Below are positions 37,940 to 47,754 of a stretch of DNA of 64,000 nt, in pieces. Each line of letters starts with the position of its first letter. Position 1 is the stretch's first letter. The stretch is taken from positions 1,178,001 through 1,242,000 of the forward strand of contig NC_021291.1 of NCBI RefSeq assembly GCF_000319575.2. Reading direction: 5' to 3'. Both the position numbers and the translations under genes were made by a program. The notes beneath the pieces are model-generated. The model saw nothing but the letters and a program-made list of their open reading frames with translations. It had not been told where the DNA came from and ran no database searches. The stretch comes from Spiribacter salinus M19-40. Lineage in GTDB: Bacteria > Pseudomonadota > Gammaproteobacteria > Nitrococcales > Nitrococcaceae.

Positions 37940-39598
37940 TTACTTCAAATCGATAATCAGCGGATCGTGATCTGAGGCTCGCCAAACGCCCTCGCCCTCA
38001 CGTGCAAGGTAAGCCGGTTCGTCGGCATTGACCGCCCACGACGTCAGCGCCTGAATTCGGGCAGCCATCGAATCTGTCGCCAGCACGTGGTCCAGATAGC
38101 CTGCGCGGCCGCGGTAAACATAGCCATAGCGTTGGGGTGCCGGTACCCGCTGCGCCAGCTGATCCACCAAGCCCGCCTCCACGAGTCGCTGCACCGGCTG
38201 CTCCTCGGCATAGGCGTTGAGATCGGCCAGAAGCAGCACTGGCGCCTCAGCCAGCTGATCCGCCTCGACCCAGTCGTCCAGCCAACGCGCCAGTGCGTCG
38301 GCCTCAGCCTCCCGCCGCTCGGCCCAGCAACCCGCCCCCCGATCGACATCGCCGTGCTCAGGACAGCCGCCTCGTGATTTGAAATGTGCCCCCGCGACAA
38401 CCAGCGGCTCGCCCTGTGCGTCCTCAAACACCGCAGCGATCGGATCCCGGGCATGCGCCTCGTCGGCGTGGCGGGCCGCTCGCCTCTGCGTCAGACGCGA
38501 CGGGCGAAACAACATAACGGTACGAATAACCGCAGCGCTGCGCTCTGACAGGGTCGCTTGGTAGTGTTGTCCAGGTGGCTGGTCTTCATTCAGCCAGTCC
38601 AGCAGGTCATCAACGGCCGCCGGTTTGTTCTGGATTTCATGGAGCACGAGCAGGTCTGCGTCGAGTGCCCGCAGGGTCGCCCGCAAGCGTGTCCGCTGGC
38701 GCTGAAAGCCCGCTGCGGTGGCGGGTCCACGCCCACCCCGGTCAATGAAGTAGTTCTGCAGGTTGAATTGCACCACCCGCAACGCACTGTCGGCAGGCCG
38801 GCGCGGTGCATCAACCGGGCGTGGATTAGCGGAACGGATCGCCGGTGGCGCAACCGGATGGATACGCCATTCGCCAAATGCGTGTGTGACCACCCCCGTG
38901 ACGGACGCCAGCCGATCCCCGGCGCGTCGCACGCCCGTTTCATCGAGATAGGGCACCGGCCGCGGGTCCCGTCGGTAACTGCCGTCATCGAGCACAACCG
39001 GAAACGGCGTTCCGCCCTTGATGCCGGTATTGCGGGCGAAGGCGCGCCCCCCTTGGGCCAGCCGCATACTGCCGTAGCGACCGAGCTGATAGGTGTCCGT
39101 AACCGTCAACGGACCGTCGATCCGGATCAGGCGGTTCGCAAAGTCCGCCGGGTCATCCAGCGTATCGGCCGGCACGGCTGTCGGTTTGACTGGCTCCGCG
39201 CCACAGTGGACAAGTCCTTCCAGGCGCTCCAGCTGAATGCGACCACGGTAACGCCCGGTCCGGGCTTGCAGGCGCCAGCGCTCAGCCGGTTTTGGCGCAG
39301 CCCCCGGCGTAACGTCCGGGGCATACACAAACAAGCCCACCCGGGGCATATCGGATTCCACAAAAAAACCGTTTAACCCGCTTTGCCCCGGAAAGCTGGC
39401 GCTAACCGGCGCCTCGATGATCACCTCACGCCCCTCTGGGAGTGGCGCGCCATCCACGCCGGCGATTCGGTCAAGGGCAGTGGTACCCGGGTCGCCGCAT
39501 TGCCCCGCGCCTGCCACTGCGGCTGAAGACAGCAGGATCAGGGCGAGCCCAAGCACCCATCGCTGCGGGTTAATGACCACGATGCACGTCGCGAACAT
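37940..39598 (-). CDS. Secreted endonuclease/exonuclease/phosphatase-family nuclease (ExeM-like)
   Basis: A 552-residue exported protein: signal peptide core WVLGLALILLSSAAVA, an OB-like N-terminal part (GLFVYAPDVTPGAAPKP and GRIQLERLEGLVHCG), then an EEP catalytic domain from about residue 270: LLVLHEIQNKPAAVDDLL with the metal Glu, GAHFKSRGGCPEH, VLLLADLNAYAEEQP with the DxN pair, and the final SDHDPLIIDLK. Order and motifs match extracellular nucleases such as ExeM/NucH, though it is shorter. It likely degrades DNA outside the cell or in the periplasm. It starts inside the end of relA (29-bp overlap; a GTG at 39580 would shorten it). Confidence 0.82.
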   Translation of the reverse strand: MFATCIVVINPQRWVLGLALILLSSAAVAGAGQCGDPGTTALDRIAGVDGAPLPEGREVIIEAPVSASFPGQSGLNGFFVESDMPRVGLFVYAPDVTPGAAPKPAERWRLQARTGRYRGRIQLERLEGLVHCGAEPVKPTAVPADTLDDPADFANRLIRIDGPLTVTDTYQLGRYGSMRLAQGGRAFARNTGIKGGTPFPVVLDDGSYRRDPRPVPYLDETGVRRAGDRLASVTGVVTHAFGEWRIHPVAPPAIRSANPRPVDAPRRPADSALRVVQFNLQNYFIDRGGRGPATAAGFQRQRTRLRATLRALDADLLVLHEIQNKPAAVDDLLDWLNEDQPPGQHYQATLSERSAAVIRTVMLFRPSRLTQRRAARHADEAHARDPIAAVFEDAQGEPLVVAGAHFKSRGGCPEHGDVDRGAGCWAERREAEADALARWLDDWVEADQLAEAPVLLLADLNAYAEEQPVQRLVEAGLVDQLAQRVPAPQRYGYVYRGRAGYLDHVLATDSMAARIQALTSWAVNADEPAYLAREGEGVWRASDHDPLIIDLK

Positions 39599-41774
39599 TG
39601 CGCAGGCCCGCGATGCGGTCCACCACCCGACTTAACTGGCCGACGTCGCCCACTTCCACACTCAACACCATGCGGGCGACCTCATCAGTCGGGTCAGTCT
39701 GCGTGTTCACCGCGGTCACATTAATCCCTTCGTTGTTCAGCAGCGAAGAGATATCCCGAATCAGGCCGCGCCGGTCATAGGCCTCCACCGTGATATCGAT
39801 GGCATACAGCTGGGCCGTCTCGTCGGCCCAGCTCACATCGATCAGGCGTTGTGGACTGGTCTCTTCGAGACGCTGGACATTCCGGCAGTCACGGCGGTGA
39901 ATCGTGACGCCCTCGCCGCGCGTGATAAAGCCGATCACCGAGTCGCCTGGCGCGGGCTGACAGCAGCGCGCGATCCGGGTCAGCAGATTCCCGACACCAT
40001 AGATCTGGATATCTTCCTCGCCCCGGCCAGCGGTTTTACGCCGGCGGCTGTGGCGTTTCAGCTGTTCCGGATCATCGTCCGCGGGCAGCAGCCGATCACG
40101 CAGGAGCCCGGCAATCTGCCCGCCGGTGATGTCGCCGCGGCCAATCGCCGCCAGAAACTCTGGCAGCCGAGGGAATCGCGAGCGACCAGCCAGCGCTTCC
40201 AGGTTCACGTCCTCAAGACCCAGCCGATGGAGCTCTCGCTCGAGCACGTGCCGGCCCGTCTCGACATTCTTGTCGTGATCCTGCTGCCGAAACCACGCCC
40301 TGACTTTGGAGCGCGCCCGGGGTGAGGTGAGGTAGCCCAGCGCCGGATTCAGCCAATCGCGGCTTGGCTGACCCTGACGGGCGGTCAGGATTTCCACCTG
40401 GTCCCCGTTTTGAAGGGCCCGAGTGAGCGGCACGATCCGTCCGTTCACGCGGGCGCCCCGGCAGCGATGACCCACCTGACTATGCACGGTATAAGCGAAA
40501 TCAAGGGGCGTACTGCCCCGCGGCAAATCGATCACATCGCCTTGCGGTGTAATGACGTAGACGCGGTCCTCGAAGACCTCGGCCTTGAAGCGGTCAAGAA
40601 AGTCCTCATCCCCATCACCCGGGGCTTCCAGCAACTTGCGCAGCCACGCGACGCGGGCGTCAAAGTCTGGATCTTCGCCACGCCCTTCCTTGTAGCGCCA
40701 GTGGGCGGCGATACCAAGCTCCGCCTGGTCATGCATCTGACGTGTGCGAATCTGAACCTCGACCGCCCGGCCACCCGTGCCGACCACTGCGGTGTGGAGC
40801 GACTGGTAATTATTCTCCTTGGGGCTGGCGATATAATCGTCAAATTCACCAGGAATCGGCTGCCACAAGCTGTGCACGACCCCAAGGGCGGCATAGCACT
40901 GCGGAACGGTGTCCACGAGGATCCGGAAGGCGCGCAGATCAAAAAGCTCGTGGAAGCCCAGGCCCTTGCGCTGCATCTTCCGCCAGATGCTGTACAAGTG
41001 TTTGGGCCGACCGGAGACATTGGCCTCGATGCCTGCCTCGTCCAGGCTGCGCTCCAGCCGGGCCTTCATGGCGTCGATGAACCGCTCTCGATCCACCCGC
41101 TTCTCCGCCAGCAGGCGGGCAATGCGCTGGTAGGACGACGGATCGAGGTAGCGGAAAGCCAGGTCCTCCAGTTCCCATTTGATCTGCCAGATACCCAGAC
41201 GATTGGCGAGTGGCGCGTGGAGATCGAGGGTCTCCCGGGCTATGCGCGCATGATCGGCGTCGGCAACCTGTCGCAGCACCCGCATATCATCCAGACGGTC
41301 AGCCAGAATAAGGAACACCACACGAATATCGCGGGCCATGGCCAGCAGCATCTTGCGAAGGGCTTCGGCGCGTTCACCGGCGTCGCCTGAAACGCCGCTG
41401 CCATGGAGGTGGCCGAGCTTTTCCATGCGCAGGCTGCCCTCAACCAGACTCGCGACCTCCTGACCGCAGGCCTCGGCGATTGCCTCGACACCCAGGTCGC
41501 TACAGGCAGGCAGCTCTTGCACCAGCCCGGCGATTAAGGAGTCAACGTCCAGATCCAGTTCGGCCAGCACAGTCGCCACACGCACGGCATGATCGATGAA
41601 CCGGTCGCCCGTGTTCCGGCGCTGCTGTCCGCAGGATGCGCAAGCAAAAGCCCAGGCGTGGGCTAGCCGGTCGCGCTCGGCGTTTGCTGGCAGCCTCGGC
41701 AGCTGATGCAGCCACGCCTCAAAGCCCTGATCCGCGGGCCGTGACGCGTCTGTCCTGTCCGTCGTTTGCATCAT
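39570..41774 (-). CDS. relA: (p)ppGpp synthetase RelA
   Basis: A 734-residue ribosome-associated alarmone synthetase. The N-terminal hydrolase domain is degenerate: where active SpoT has the HD pair, this has LVQELPACS. The synthetase domain is intact (GRPKHLYSIWRKMQRKG, FHELFDLRAFRILV, GEFDDYIASPKENNYQSLH, AELGIAAHWRYKEG), with acidic RelA-type residues near FHELFD. TGS (VYVITPQGDVIDLPRGSTPL), zinc-finger/helical and C-terminal ACT (AYDRRGLIRDISSLLNNEG) domains follow. I start at 41774 (MMQTTDRT); the longer frame enters the lexA operator region. It is divergent from lexA. Confidence 0.93.
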   Translation of the reverse strand: MMQTTDRTDASRPADQGFEAWLHQLPRLPANAERDRLAHAWAFACASCGQQRRNTGDRFIDHAVRVATVLAELDLDVDSLIAGLVQELPACSDLGVEAIAEACGQEVASLVEGSLRMEKLGHLHGSGVSGDAGERAEALRKMLLAMARDIRVVFLILADRLDDMRVLRQVADADHARIARETLDLHAPLANRLGIWQIKWELEDLAFRYLDPSSYQRIARLLAEKRVDRERFIDAMKARLERSLDEAGIEANVSGRPKHLYSIWRKMQRKGLGFHELFDLRAFRILVDTVPQCYAALGVVHSLWQPIPGEFDDYIASPKENNYQSLHTAVVGTGGRAVEVQIRTRQMHDQAELGIAAHWRYKEGRGEDPDFDARVAWLRKLLEAPGDGDEDFLDRFKAEVFEDRVYVITPQGDVIDLPRGSTPLDFAYTVHSQVGHRCRGARVNGRIVPLTRALQNGDQVEILTARQGQPSRDWLNPALGYLTSPRARSKVRAWFRQQDHDKNVETGRHVLERELHRLGLEDVNLEALAGRSRFPRLPEFLAAIGRGDITGGQIAGLLRDRLLPADDDPEQLKRHSRRRKTAGRGEEDIQIYGVGNLLTRIARCCQPAPGDSVIGFITRGEGVTIHRRDCRNVQRLEETSPQRLIDVSWADETAQLYAIDITVEAYDRRGLIRDISSLLNNEGINVTAVNTQTDPTDEVARMVLSVEVGDVGQLSRVVDRIAGLRNVRDVHRGH

Positions 41775-41800
41775 ATCTGTCAGTTTACCGCGCCCAGGTA

Positions 41801-41834
41801 TTGCATATCCATACAGTACTGTATAAATTAACAG
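41801..41834. promoter_or_regulatory. Tandem LexA (SOS) boxes between relA and lexA
   Basis: CTG-TATAAATTAA-CAG (41819-41834) fits the gammaproteobacterial consensus CTG-N10-CAG with an AT-rich core. Two bases upstream, TTG-CATATCCATA-CAG (41801-41816) is a one-base-off second box. A promoter for lexA, TTGCAT (41801-41806), 17 bp and TAAATT (41824-41829), lies under both, so LexA would repress its own operon. Effects on relA are possible but not shown. Confidence 0.8.
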
Positions 41835-41859
41835 TGTCATTCACGGACCGGAGCAGGAC

Positions 41860-42480
41860 ATGCAGGGCCTCACTCCCCGCCAAGCAGAGATCCTCGAATT
41901 CATTCGGCAGTTCCTGGCGCTCACCGGCTATCCGCCTACGCGCAGCGAAATTGCCAGCGAGCTGGGCTTTCGCTCCGCCAATGCCGCCGAGCAGCACCTG
42001 CGGGCCCTGGCCCGCAAGAACGTCATTACGCTTCAACCGGGGGCCTCCCGCGGGATTCGCCTTTGCGAAGTCAGCGATACCCCAGTGGAAGCCGAAACGG
42101 GGCTGCCCGTCGTCGGGCAGGTTGCAGCAGGCAGCCCCCTGCTCGCCGAGTCGCACATCGACCGCTACTGCCAGGTCAGCAGCGGTCTGTTCTCTCCCGA
42201 TGCCGACTACCTGCTCAAGGTTCGGGGGATGAGTATGCGGGATGCCGGCATCCTTGACGGCGATCTGCTGGCTGTCCATCGGACCACCGATGTCCGGGAG
42301 GGGCAGATTGTCGTCGCTCGCATCGATAACGAAGTCACCGTCAAGCGCTTCTCCCGCGCCGGGCATCAGGTCCGACTCCTGCCGGAGAACGCTGATTTCG
42401 AGCCTATTGAACTGGATCTGCGCCATGACGAGCTCACCATCGAAGGGGTGGGCGTCGGCGTGATTCGCGATGGGCTCTGA
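41860..42480 (+). CDS. lexA: SOS repressor LexA
   Basis: A 206-residue repressor-protease. It aligns without gaps to E. coli LexA over the first 70 residues, including the recognition helix at 41-52 (here [12 protein letters not shown], with Gln replacing Glu45). A 6-residue insertion precedes the self-cleavage site Ala90-Gly91 (GQVAAGSP). The catalytic dyad is Ser125 (RGMSMRD) and Lys162 (EVTVKRF). GGAGCAGGAC lies before the ATG. It is the first gene of lexA-imuA-imuB-dnaE2, a layout often seen for second LexA copies, but the operator is of E. coli type. Confidence 0.96.
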   Translation: MQGLTPRQAEILEFIRQFLALTGYPPTRSEIASELGFRSANAAEQHLRALARKNVITLQPGASRGIRLCEVSDTPVEAETGLPVVGQVAAGSPLLAESHIDRYCQVSSGLFSPDADYLLKVRGMSMRDAGILDGDLLAVHRTTDVREGQIVVARIDNEVTVKRFSRAGHQVRLLPENADFEPIELDLRHDELTIEGVGVGVIRDGL

Positions 42481-42505
42481 GCACCAGACAATCAGGAGAA
42501 ACAAC

Positions 42506-43180
42506 ATGAATCAGGCGATTAATCAGCTGCTCGCACAGCCTGGCATCTGGCGCGCCAGCGACCGCCATCCTTCATCAGAGCCCCGCACTGGCACGCATGT
42601 ACCCAGCGGGTTTTCGGGACTGGATGCGGTACTTCCTGGCGGCGGTTTTCCCACCGGCGCATTGACCGAACTCATCCATGCCCATCATGGCATTGGTGAG
42701 TTGCAGCTGGTCATGCCCGCGCTCGCGCGACTCTCCCGGGGCGGCCGGTGGATTGCACTGATCGCTCCACCTTTTGTGCCGTACGCGCCGGCCATGGCGG
42801 CACAGGGCATTGACCTGTCCCGAGTCCTGGTCGTACATCCCGATAATGGCACGCAGGCCCTTTGGTCTATAGAGCAGGCCCTGCGCACAGGAACCTGCGC
42901 AGCGGTGCTGGCCTGGCCCAGCACCTGTGATGACCGCAGCCTGCGGCGCCTGCAGCTTGCGGCCGAAGCAGGCGACAGTCTCGGCCTGCTGTTTCGTGAA
43001 AACGCTGCCGCCAAGGTGCGTTCACCCGCCGCACTCCGGCTTGTGCTTGATCAAAGCGACCGTCAGCGCCTGGGCGTCAGCGTACTCAAATGCCGCGGCA
43101 CACCGGCTGGCGCCATCGAGCTCGACACCTGGTCCACGGCAGCGGCGGGTCAGCAAATGCCGCTAGCCATGACCCACTAA
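42506..43180 (+). CDS. imuA: Translesion synthesis accessory protein ImuA
   Basis: A 224-residue RecA-fold-like protein required with ImuB and DnaE2 for damage-induced mutagenesis. Seen: FSGLDAVLPGGGFPTGALTEL, GRWIALIAPPFVPYAPAMA and AVLAWPSTCDDRSLRRLQLAA, typical of ImuA/SulA-like proteins. The Walker A loop of RecA is missing, as is usual. The ATG at 42506 has AGGAG upstream, 25 bp after lexA. Confidence 0.9.
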   Translation: MNQAINQLLAQPGIWRASDRHPSSEPRTGTHVPSGFSGLDAVLPGGGFPTGALTELIHAHHGIGELQLVMPALARLSRGGRWIALIAPPFVPYAPAMAAQGIDLSRVLVVHPDNGTQALWSIEQALRTGTCAAVLAWPSTCDDRSLRRLQLAAEAGDSLGLLFRENAAAKVRSPAALRLVLDQSDRQRLGVSVLKCRGTPAGAIELDTWSTAAAGQQMPLAMTH

Positions 43181-43206
43181 ACCGGGCTCTGAGCGGATGC
43201 GTCACC

Positions 43207-44637
43207 ATGCTCTGGTTATGTCTTCACTTTCGCCACCTACCAATGGAAGCGCTGAGTGGTGCCGAGCCAGCGGATTACCCCATCGTGATCACCGAGGCCG
43301 GCCGAATCATGAGGCGCAATCGTCTGGCTCGACAGGACGGCATTCACGATGGCATGTCAGTGGCAGCGGCTCGGGCAATGACCATCGGGTTGCGAGAGTG
43401 GGCGCATTGCCCGGATCGCGAGCGTCGCATGCTCGAGCAACTCGCTACCTGGGCCGGTCAATTCACCTCCCGCGTCAGTGTGCTCGCGCCGCGGTCGCTG
43501 CTGTTGGAAATCGGGGCCAGTCTTCATTATTTCGGTGGCCTCGAACCGCTTCGCCAGCGCCTTCATGATGCGCTCACTACCCTCGGCCACCAGGCTGCGC
43601 CGGGCATTGCGCCAACACCGACGGCGGCATGGCTGCTGGCCCGACATGGCGACACAACGCCCATCACCGACGCCTCCGCGCTTGCCGATCGGCTAGCCTC
43701 TCTGCCCGTTACCCGACTTGATCTGCCAGCGCGTATCCAGAAAGCGCTGAAAGGGTTGGGCTGCCAAACCATTGGGGATCTCCGGGCCATGCCACGGGAT
43801 GGCCTTCGCCGCCGCCTGGGCCAGGCGCTACTCGAGACCCTGCAGCGGGCCCATGGCGAGCGCGCCGACCCACGCATGGACTGGAAGCCTCCAGCGCAGT
43901 TTCGAGCACGCATTGAACTGCCTGCCGAGACCACCGACAGGCAACAACTGCAACCTGGCTTCAGCCATCTGGTGGATGCGCTATGCGGGCACTTACAACG
44001 CCTGGATGCCGGCATCACGCGTCTGCACTTCCGACTCCACCACAACGATCGGCCCGCGACACCGCTGCGCGTGGGCATCATGACGCCGAGTCGTGACAGG
44101 GAACGCTTGATGGCACTGCTCGAACAGCAACTGGCGCAGTGCCAGCTCACAACCGGCGCACAAGCCATCAGCCTGAAGGCCGGTCGCCTGCAACCGCTCA
44201 CTGGACAGAGCCAGGACCTGCTGGGAGATGCGACCGAAAACAACACCGCAGCGGCCTGGCAGCGACTGGTCGAAGACCTGGACAACCGCCTGGGACAAGG
44301 TCGGGTGCGGGCACTGTCAGTGCGTGAGGAACACCGACCAGAGCACGCATGGCAATACGCCGAACCGGGCCAGGGGCGTGGCAATGGCGGTCAGACACCG
44401 CGACCAACTTGGCTATTGCCCCAGCCAGCAGTCCTGGAAAGTCATGATGGCCGCCCTCACTATCATGGCCGCCTCATCCTCGAGCATGGACCTGAGCGCA
44501 TCGAATCCGGGTGGTGGGATGGCCAGGACGTCAGCCGCGATTATTACCTGGCTGCCAGCCCGACCGGTGAGCGGCTATGGATTTTCCGCGAGCGTCGTGG
44601 CGCACGCGGCTGGTACCTGCATGGCCTTTTTGCCTGA
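43207..44637 (+). CDS. imuB: Y-family pseudo-polymerase ImuB
   Basis: A 476-residue adaptor related to DNA polymerase IV. The N-terminus MLWLCLHFRHLPMEAL keeps the fold but lacks the catalytic Asp of Y-family enzymes, as in known ImuB. The central part has the helix-hairpin-helix region (ALKGLGCQTIGDLRAMPRDGL). TGQSQDLLGD near residue 375 fits a degenerate beta-clamp motif. The C-terminus (GERLWIFRERRGARGWYLHG) is the usual ImuB end. I start at 43207; the longer frame lies over imuA. It should link DnaE2 to the clamp. Confidence 0.92.
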   Translation: MLWLCLHFRHLPMEALSGAEPADYPIVITEAGRIMRRNRLARQDGIHDGMSVAAARAMTIGLREWAHCPDRERRMLEQLATWAGQFTSRVSVLAPRSLLLEIGASLHYFGGLEPLRQRLHDALTTLGHQAAPGIAPTPTAAWLLARHGDTTPITDASALADRLASLPVTRLDLPARIQKALKGLGCQTIGDLRAMPRDGLRRRLGQALLETLQRAHGERADPRMDWKPPAQFRARIELPAETTDRQQLQPGFSHLVDALCGHLQRLDAGITRLHFRLHHNDRPATPLRVGIMTPSRDRERLMALLEQQLAQCQLTTGAQAISLKAGRLQPLTGQSQDLLGDATENNTAAAWQRLVEDLDNRLGQGRVRALSVREEHRPEHAWQYAEPGQGRGNGGQTPRPTWLLPQPAVLESHDGRPHYHGRLILEHGPERIESGWWDGQDVSRDYYLAASPTGERLWIFRERRGARGWYLHGLFA

Positions 44638-44646
44638 GGGGTGGCC

Positions 44647-47600
44647 ATGAAACGTGATGCCCCGCCCTACGCCGAACTCCACTGTCTGAGCAACTTCACC
44701 TTTCTTCGCGGTGCCTCCCACCCCGAAGAACTGGTCGCACGAGCAGCCGATCTGGGCTACCGCAGCCTGGCCATCACGGACGAGTGCTCTCTGGCTGGCG
44801 TTGTGCGGGCCCATGCCGCCGCCCGCCAGCATGACCTTCATCTAATCATCGGCAGCGAGTTCTATCTTGAAGACGGCTTGCATCTGATCCTGCTGGCACC
44901 GGATCGGGCCGCCTACGGCCGGCTCTCGGCATTGATCGCGCTCGGCCGCAGTCAGGCCACCAAAGGCACCTATCATCTCACCCGGAGCGATCTGCAGGAT
45001 GGCATCCCCGGTTGCCTGGCCCTGCTGGTCACTGACACCAACACGGCCGATGACTCGGCTCACTGGGTCGCCCGCACTTTCCCGGGTCGTGCCTGGCTAA
45101 CCACGTCGGTGCAGCGTGATGGCCTCGATACCGCGCGTTTCGATCACTGCCGTGCGCTCGCGAGCCGCCATGGCCTGCGCGCGACAGCCAGCAGTGGGGC
45201 GCTAATGCACCGGCGGAGCCGACGCGCCTTGCAGGACACCCTCACCGCGGTCCGGCTGCAGCAACCAATCAGCGCACTGGGGCACGCGCTGGCGGCCAAT
45301 GGCGAGCGACATCTTCGCAGCCGCGCCCGGCTGGCACGGGACTACCCCCGAGACATGCTGGCCGAAGCCCTGCGCATTGCTCGACGCTGCCGTTTCTCTC
45401 TTGATGAACTGCGCTATGAATACCCCGAAGAACTGGTGGCCGAGGGCCATACCCCGGCGAGCTGGTTACGACATCTCGTAGAGACCGGTGCCCACACAAC
45501 CTGGCCAGCCGGCATCCCTGAACGTGTTCGCCACGCCATCGAACACGAGCTTGCCCTGATCAGCGAGCTGGCCTATGAACCCTATTTCCTGACCGTACAC
45601 GATGTCGTCGCATTCGCCCGCCAGCGCGGCATTCTGTGTCAGGGACGCGGATCGGCGGCTAACTCGACGGTCTGCTACTGCCTGGGCATCACCGCCGTCG
45701 ATCCCTCTCGCGCCAGTCTGCTGTTCGAGCGCTTCATCTCTCGCGAGCGTAATGAGCCGCCGGATATCGATGTCGATTTCGAGCATGACCGCCGCGAAGA
45801 GGTCATTCAGTACATCTACCGCAAGTACGGCCGTCACCGAGCGGCCATCGCAGCAACCGTCATCTGTTATCGCCCCCGCAGCGCACTGCGGGATGCTGGC
45901 CGAGCGCTTGGCCTCGATGCCGACCAGCTCCAGCGTCTGACTGGCAGCATGCAGTGGTGGGATGGTCAGCACATCGAACGAGCGCGCCTTGAGGCGGCGG
46001 GCTTTGATCCGGACAACCCAGTGATCCATCGCTTGCTGACGCTGGTGCGCACCATGATCGGATTTCCTCGCCATCTGTCGCAGCACGTCGGCGGGTTCGT
46101 CATCAGCCGCGGGCCGCTCAGCGAGCTCGTTCCCACTGAAAATGCCGCCATGGCGGGGCGCAGCATCATCCAGTGGGACAAGGACGACCTGGAAACCCTG
46201 GGGCTGCTCAAAGTCGACTGCCTTGCCCTGGGCATGCTCAGCGCCATTCGGCGCAGCTTCGATCTGCTGAACCTGCACTACAACCGCCCACTGTCACTGG
46301 ATACGCTCCCGCGAGAAGACCCTCAGGTCTACGACATGCTCTGCCGGGCTGACACAGTGGGCGTATTCCAGGTTGAGTCCCGGGCGCAGATGGCCATGCT
46401 GCCGCGCCTGCGACCACGGGCCTTCTATGACCTGGTCATCGAAATATCGATTGTCCGCCCAGGACCGATCCAGGGCGATATGGTGCACCCCTATCTCCGC
46501 CGTCGGGCTGGTGAAGACGCCGTGGAATACCCCAGCGACGAAGTCCGCGGCGTGCTGGAGCGAACCCTCGGTGTGCCCATCTTCCAGGAGCAGGTCATGC
46601 AGCTCGCCGTGGTCGCCGCTGGCTTCAGCCCAGGCGAAGCCGATCAACTCAGACGCGCCATGGCGGCCTGGAAAAAACGGGGTGGGCTGGGGCCTTTTCG
46701 CGAGCGGCTCCTCGAAGGCATGGCCGAGCGAGGTTATGCGCCTGAATTTGCCCATCGGGTTTTCGAGCAGATCTGCGGCTTTGGTGAATACGGCTTCCCG
46801 GAGTCCCATGCCGCCAGTTTTGCCCTGCTGGTTTATGTCTCGGCATGGATCAAATGCCACTACCCGGAGGTCTTTGTCTGCGCCCTGTTAAACAGCCAGC
46901 CCATGGGCTTTTATGCCCCAGCCCAGCTGGTTCGCGACGCCCGAGCCCACGGCGTAGAGGTGCGCGGTGTGGATGTCCGCTTTAGCGACTGGGATTGCAC
47001 GCTGGAGCAAGACACGGACCAACGCCCGGCCTTGCGGCTGGGTCTGCGGTTGATTCGCGGTTTTGGCCAGGCCGCTGCCGAGCGTCTGATGGCGGCTCGG
47101 GATAACGAACACGCCTTTGCCGATGTCGCTGACCTTGGCCGGCGAGCCCAGCTCGACCGGGGCGATCTGCGTGCCCTGGCCGATGCCGGGGCACTCGCGG
47201 GACTCGGGGGACACCGACATCAGGCCTGGTGGCATGTGCTGGGCATTGAGGCCCATGGACCCTTACTCGAAAACGCCCCGGATCAGGAATCGCCCACAAC
47301 CCTGCGCGCCCCCAGCGAGGCTGAAAATCTGCTGGGCGACTATCGCAGCCTTGGCCTGACGCTGGGCCGTCACCCCATTGCCCTGCTCCGCGATCAGCTC
47401 CGCCGGCACGGCTATCGCCCGGCCAGTGAGCTGACCCGGAGCGGCCATCGGCGCATCGCACGCAGCGCAGGCCTGGTCACAAACCGACAGCGCCCCGGCG
47501 CAGCGGGGGGTGTCGTATTCCTGACGCTTGAGGACGAGACCGGCACAGTGAATGTTGTGGTCTGGAAGGATCTTGCACGGCGGCAGCGCCAGATTCTGGT

Positions 47601-47733
47601 GGGTGCGAGTCTGCTGGGTGTCGTGGGGATCTGGGAGCGCCGCGACGAGGTTGAACACCTCATTGCAGGCCGGCTGGAAGACCACAGCCACCTTCTGGGC
47701 ACTCTGGAGACGCGATCTCGGGATTTTCACTGA
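44647..47733 (+). CDS. dnaE2: Error-prone DNA polymerase DnaE2 (ImuC)
   Basis: A 1028-residue C-family polymerase that copies past lesions. N-terminal PHP domain (YAELHCLSNFTFLRGASHPE; SLAITDECSLAGVVRAH), polymerase palm with catalytic Asp triad region PPDIDVDFEHDRREEVIQYI, SQHVGGFVISRGPLSELVP, and OB domain VFLTLEDETGTVNVVVWKD. Length is typical of DnaE2 rather than the replicative DnaE1 (~1160). ATG at 44647 is preceded by GAGGGG; a GTG two codons earlier is possible. Last gene of the SOS operon. Confidence 0.96.
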   Translation: MKRDAPPYAELHCLSNFTFLRGASHPEELVARAADLGYRSLAITDECSLAGVVRAHAAARQHDLHLIIGSEFYLEDGLHLILLAPDRAAYGRLSALIALGRSQATKGTYHLTRSDLQDGIPGCLALLVTDTNTADDSAHWVARTFPGRAWLTTSVQRDGLDTARFDHCRALASRHGLRATASSGALMHRRSRRALQDTLTAVRLQQPISALGHALAANGERHLRSRARLARDYPRDMLAEALRIARRCRFSLDELRYEYPEELVAEGHTPASWLRHLVETGAHTTWPAGIPERVRHAIEHELALISELAYEPYFLTVHDVVAFARQRGILCQGRGSAANSTVCYCLGITAVDPSRASLLFERFISRERNEPPDIDVDFEHDRREEVIQYIYRKYGRHRAAIAATVICYRPRSALRDAGRALGLDADQLQRLTGSMQWWDGQHIERARLEAAGFDPDNPVIHRLLTLVRTMIGFPRHLSQHVGGFVISRGPLSELVPTENAAMAGRSIIQWDKDDLETLGLLKVDCLALGMLSAIRRSFDLLNLHYNRPLSLDTLPREDPQVYDMLCRADTVGVFQVESRAQMAMLPRLRPRAFYDLVIEISIVRPGPIQGDMVHPYLRRRAGEDAVEYPSDEVRGVLERTLGVPIFQEQVMQLAVVAAGFSPGEADQLRRAMAAWKKRGGLGPFRERLLEGMAERGYAPEFAHRVFEQICGFGEYGFPESHAASFALLVYVSAWIKCHYPEVFVCALLNSQPMGFYAPAQLVRDARAHGVEVRGVDVRFSDWDCTLEQDTDQRPALRLGLRLIRGFGQAAAERLMAARDNEHAFADVADLGRRAQLDRGDLRALADAGALAGLGGHRHQAWWHVLGIEAHGPLLENAPDQESPTTLRAPSEAENLLGDYRSLGLTLGRHPIALLRDQLRRHGYRPASELTRSGHRRIARSAGLVTNRQRPGAAGGVVFLTLEDETGTVNVVVWKDLARRQRQILVGASLLGVVGIWERRDEVEHLIAGRLEDHSHLLGTLETRSRDFH

Positions 47734-47742
47734 CGAACGCCT

Positions 47743-47748
47743 TATCAT
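47743..47748 (+). promoter_or_regulatory. Candidate -10 of recQ, predicted leaderless
   Basis: TATCAT is followed by six bases and the recQ ATG at 47755, in the 21-bp gap after dnaE2. No Shine-Dalgarno sequence is present. The same hexamer and spacing occur before hisC. Confidence 0.35.
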
Positions 47749-47754
47749 GGGCGA

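Noticed and set aside
40410-41390. 326-codon frame antisense to relA
   Set aside because: No domain signature; relA domains are intact on the minus strand.
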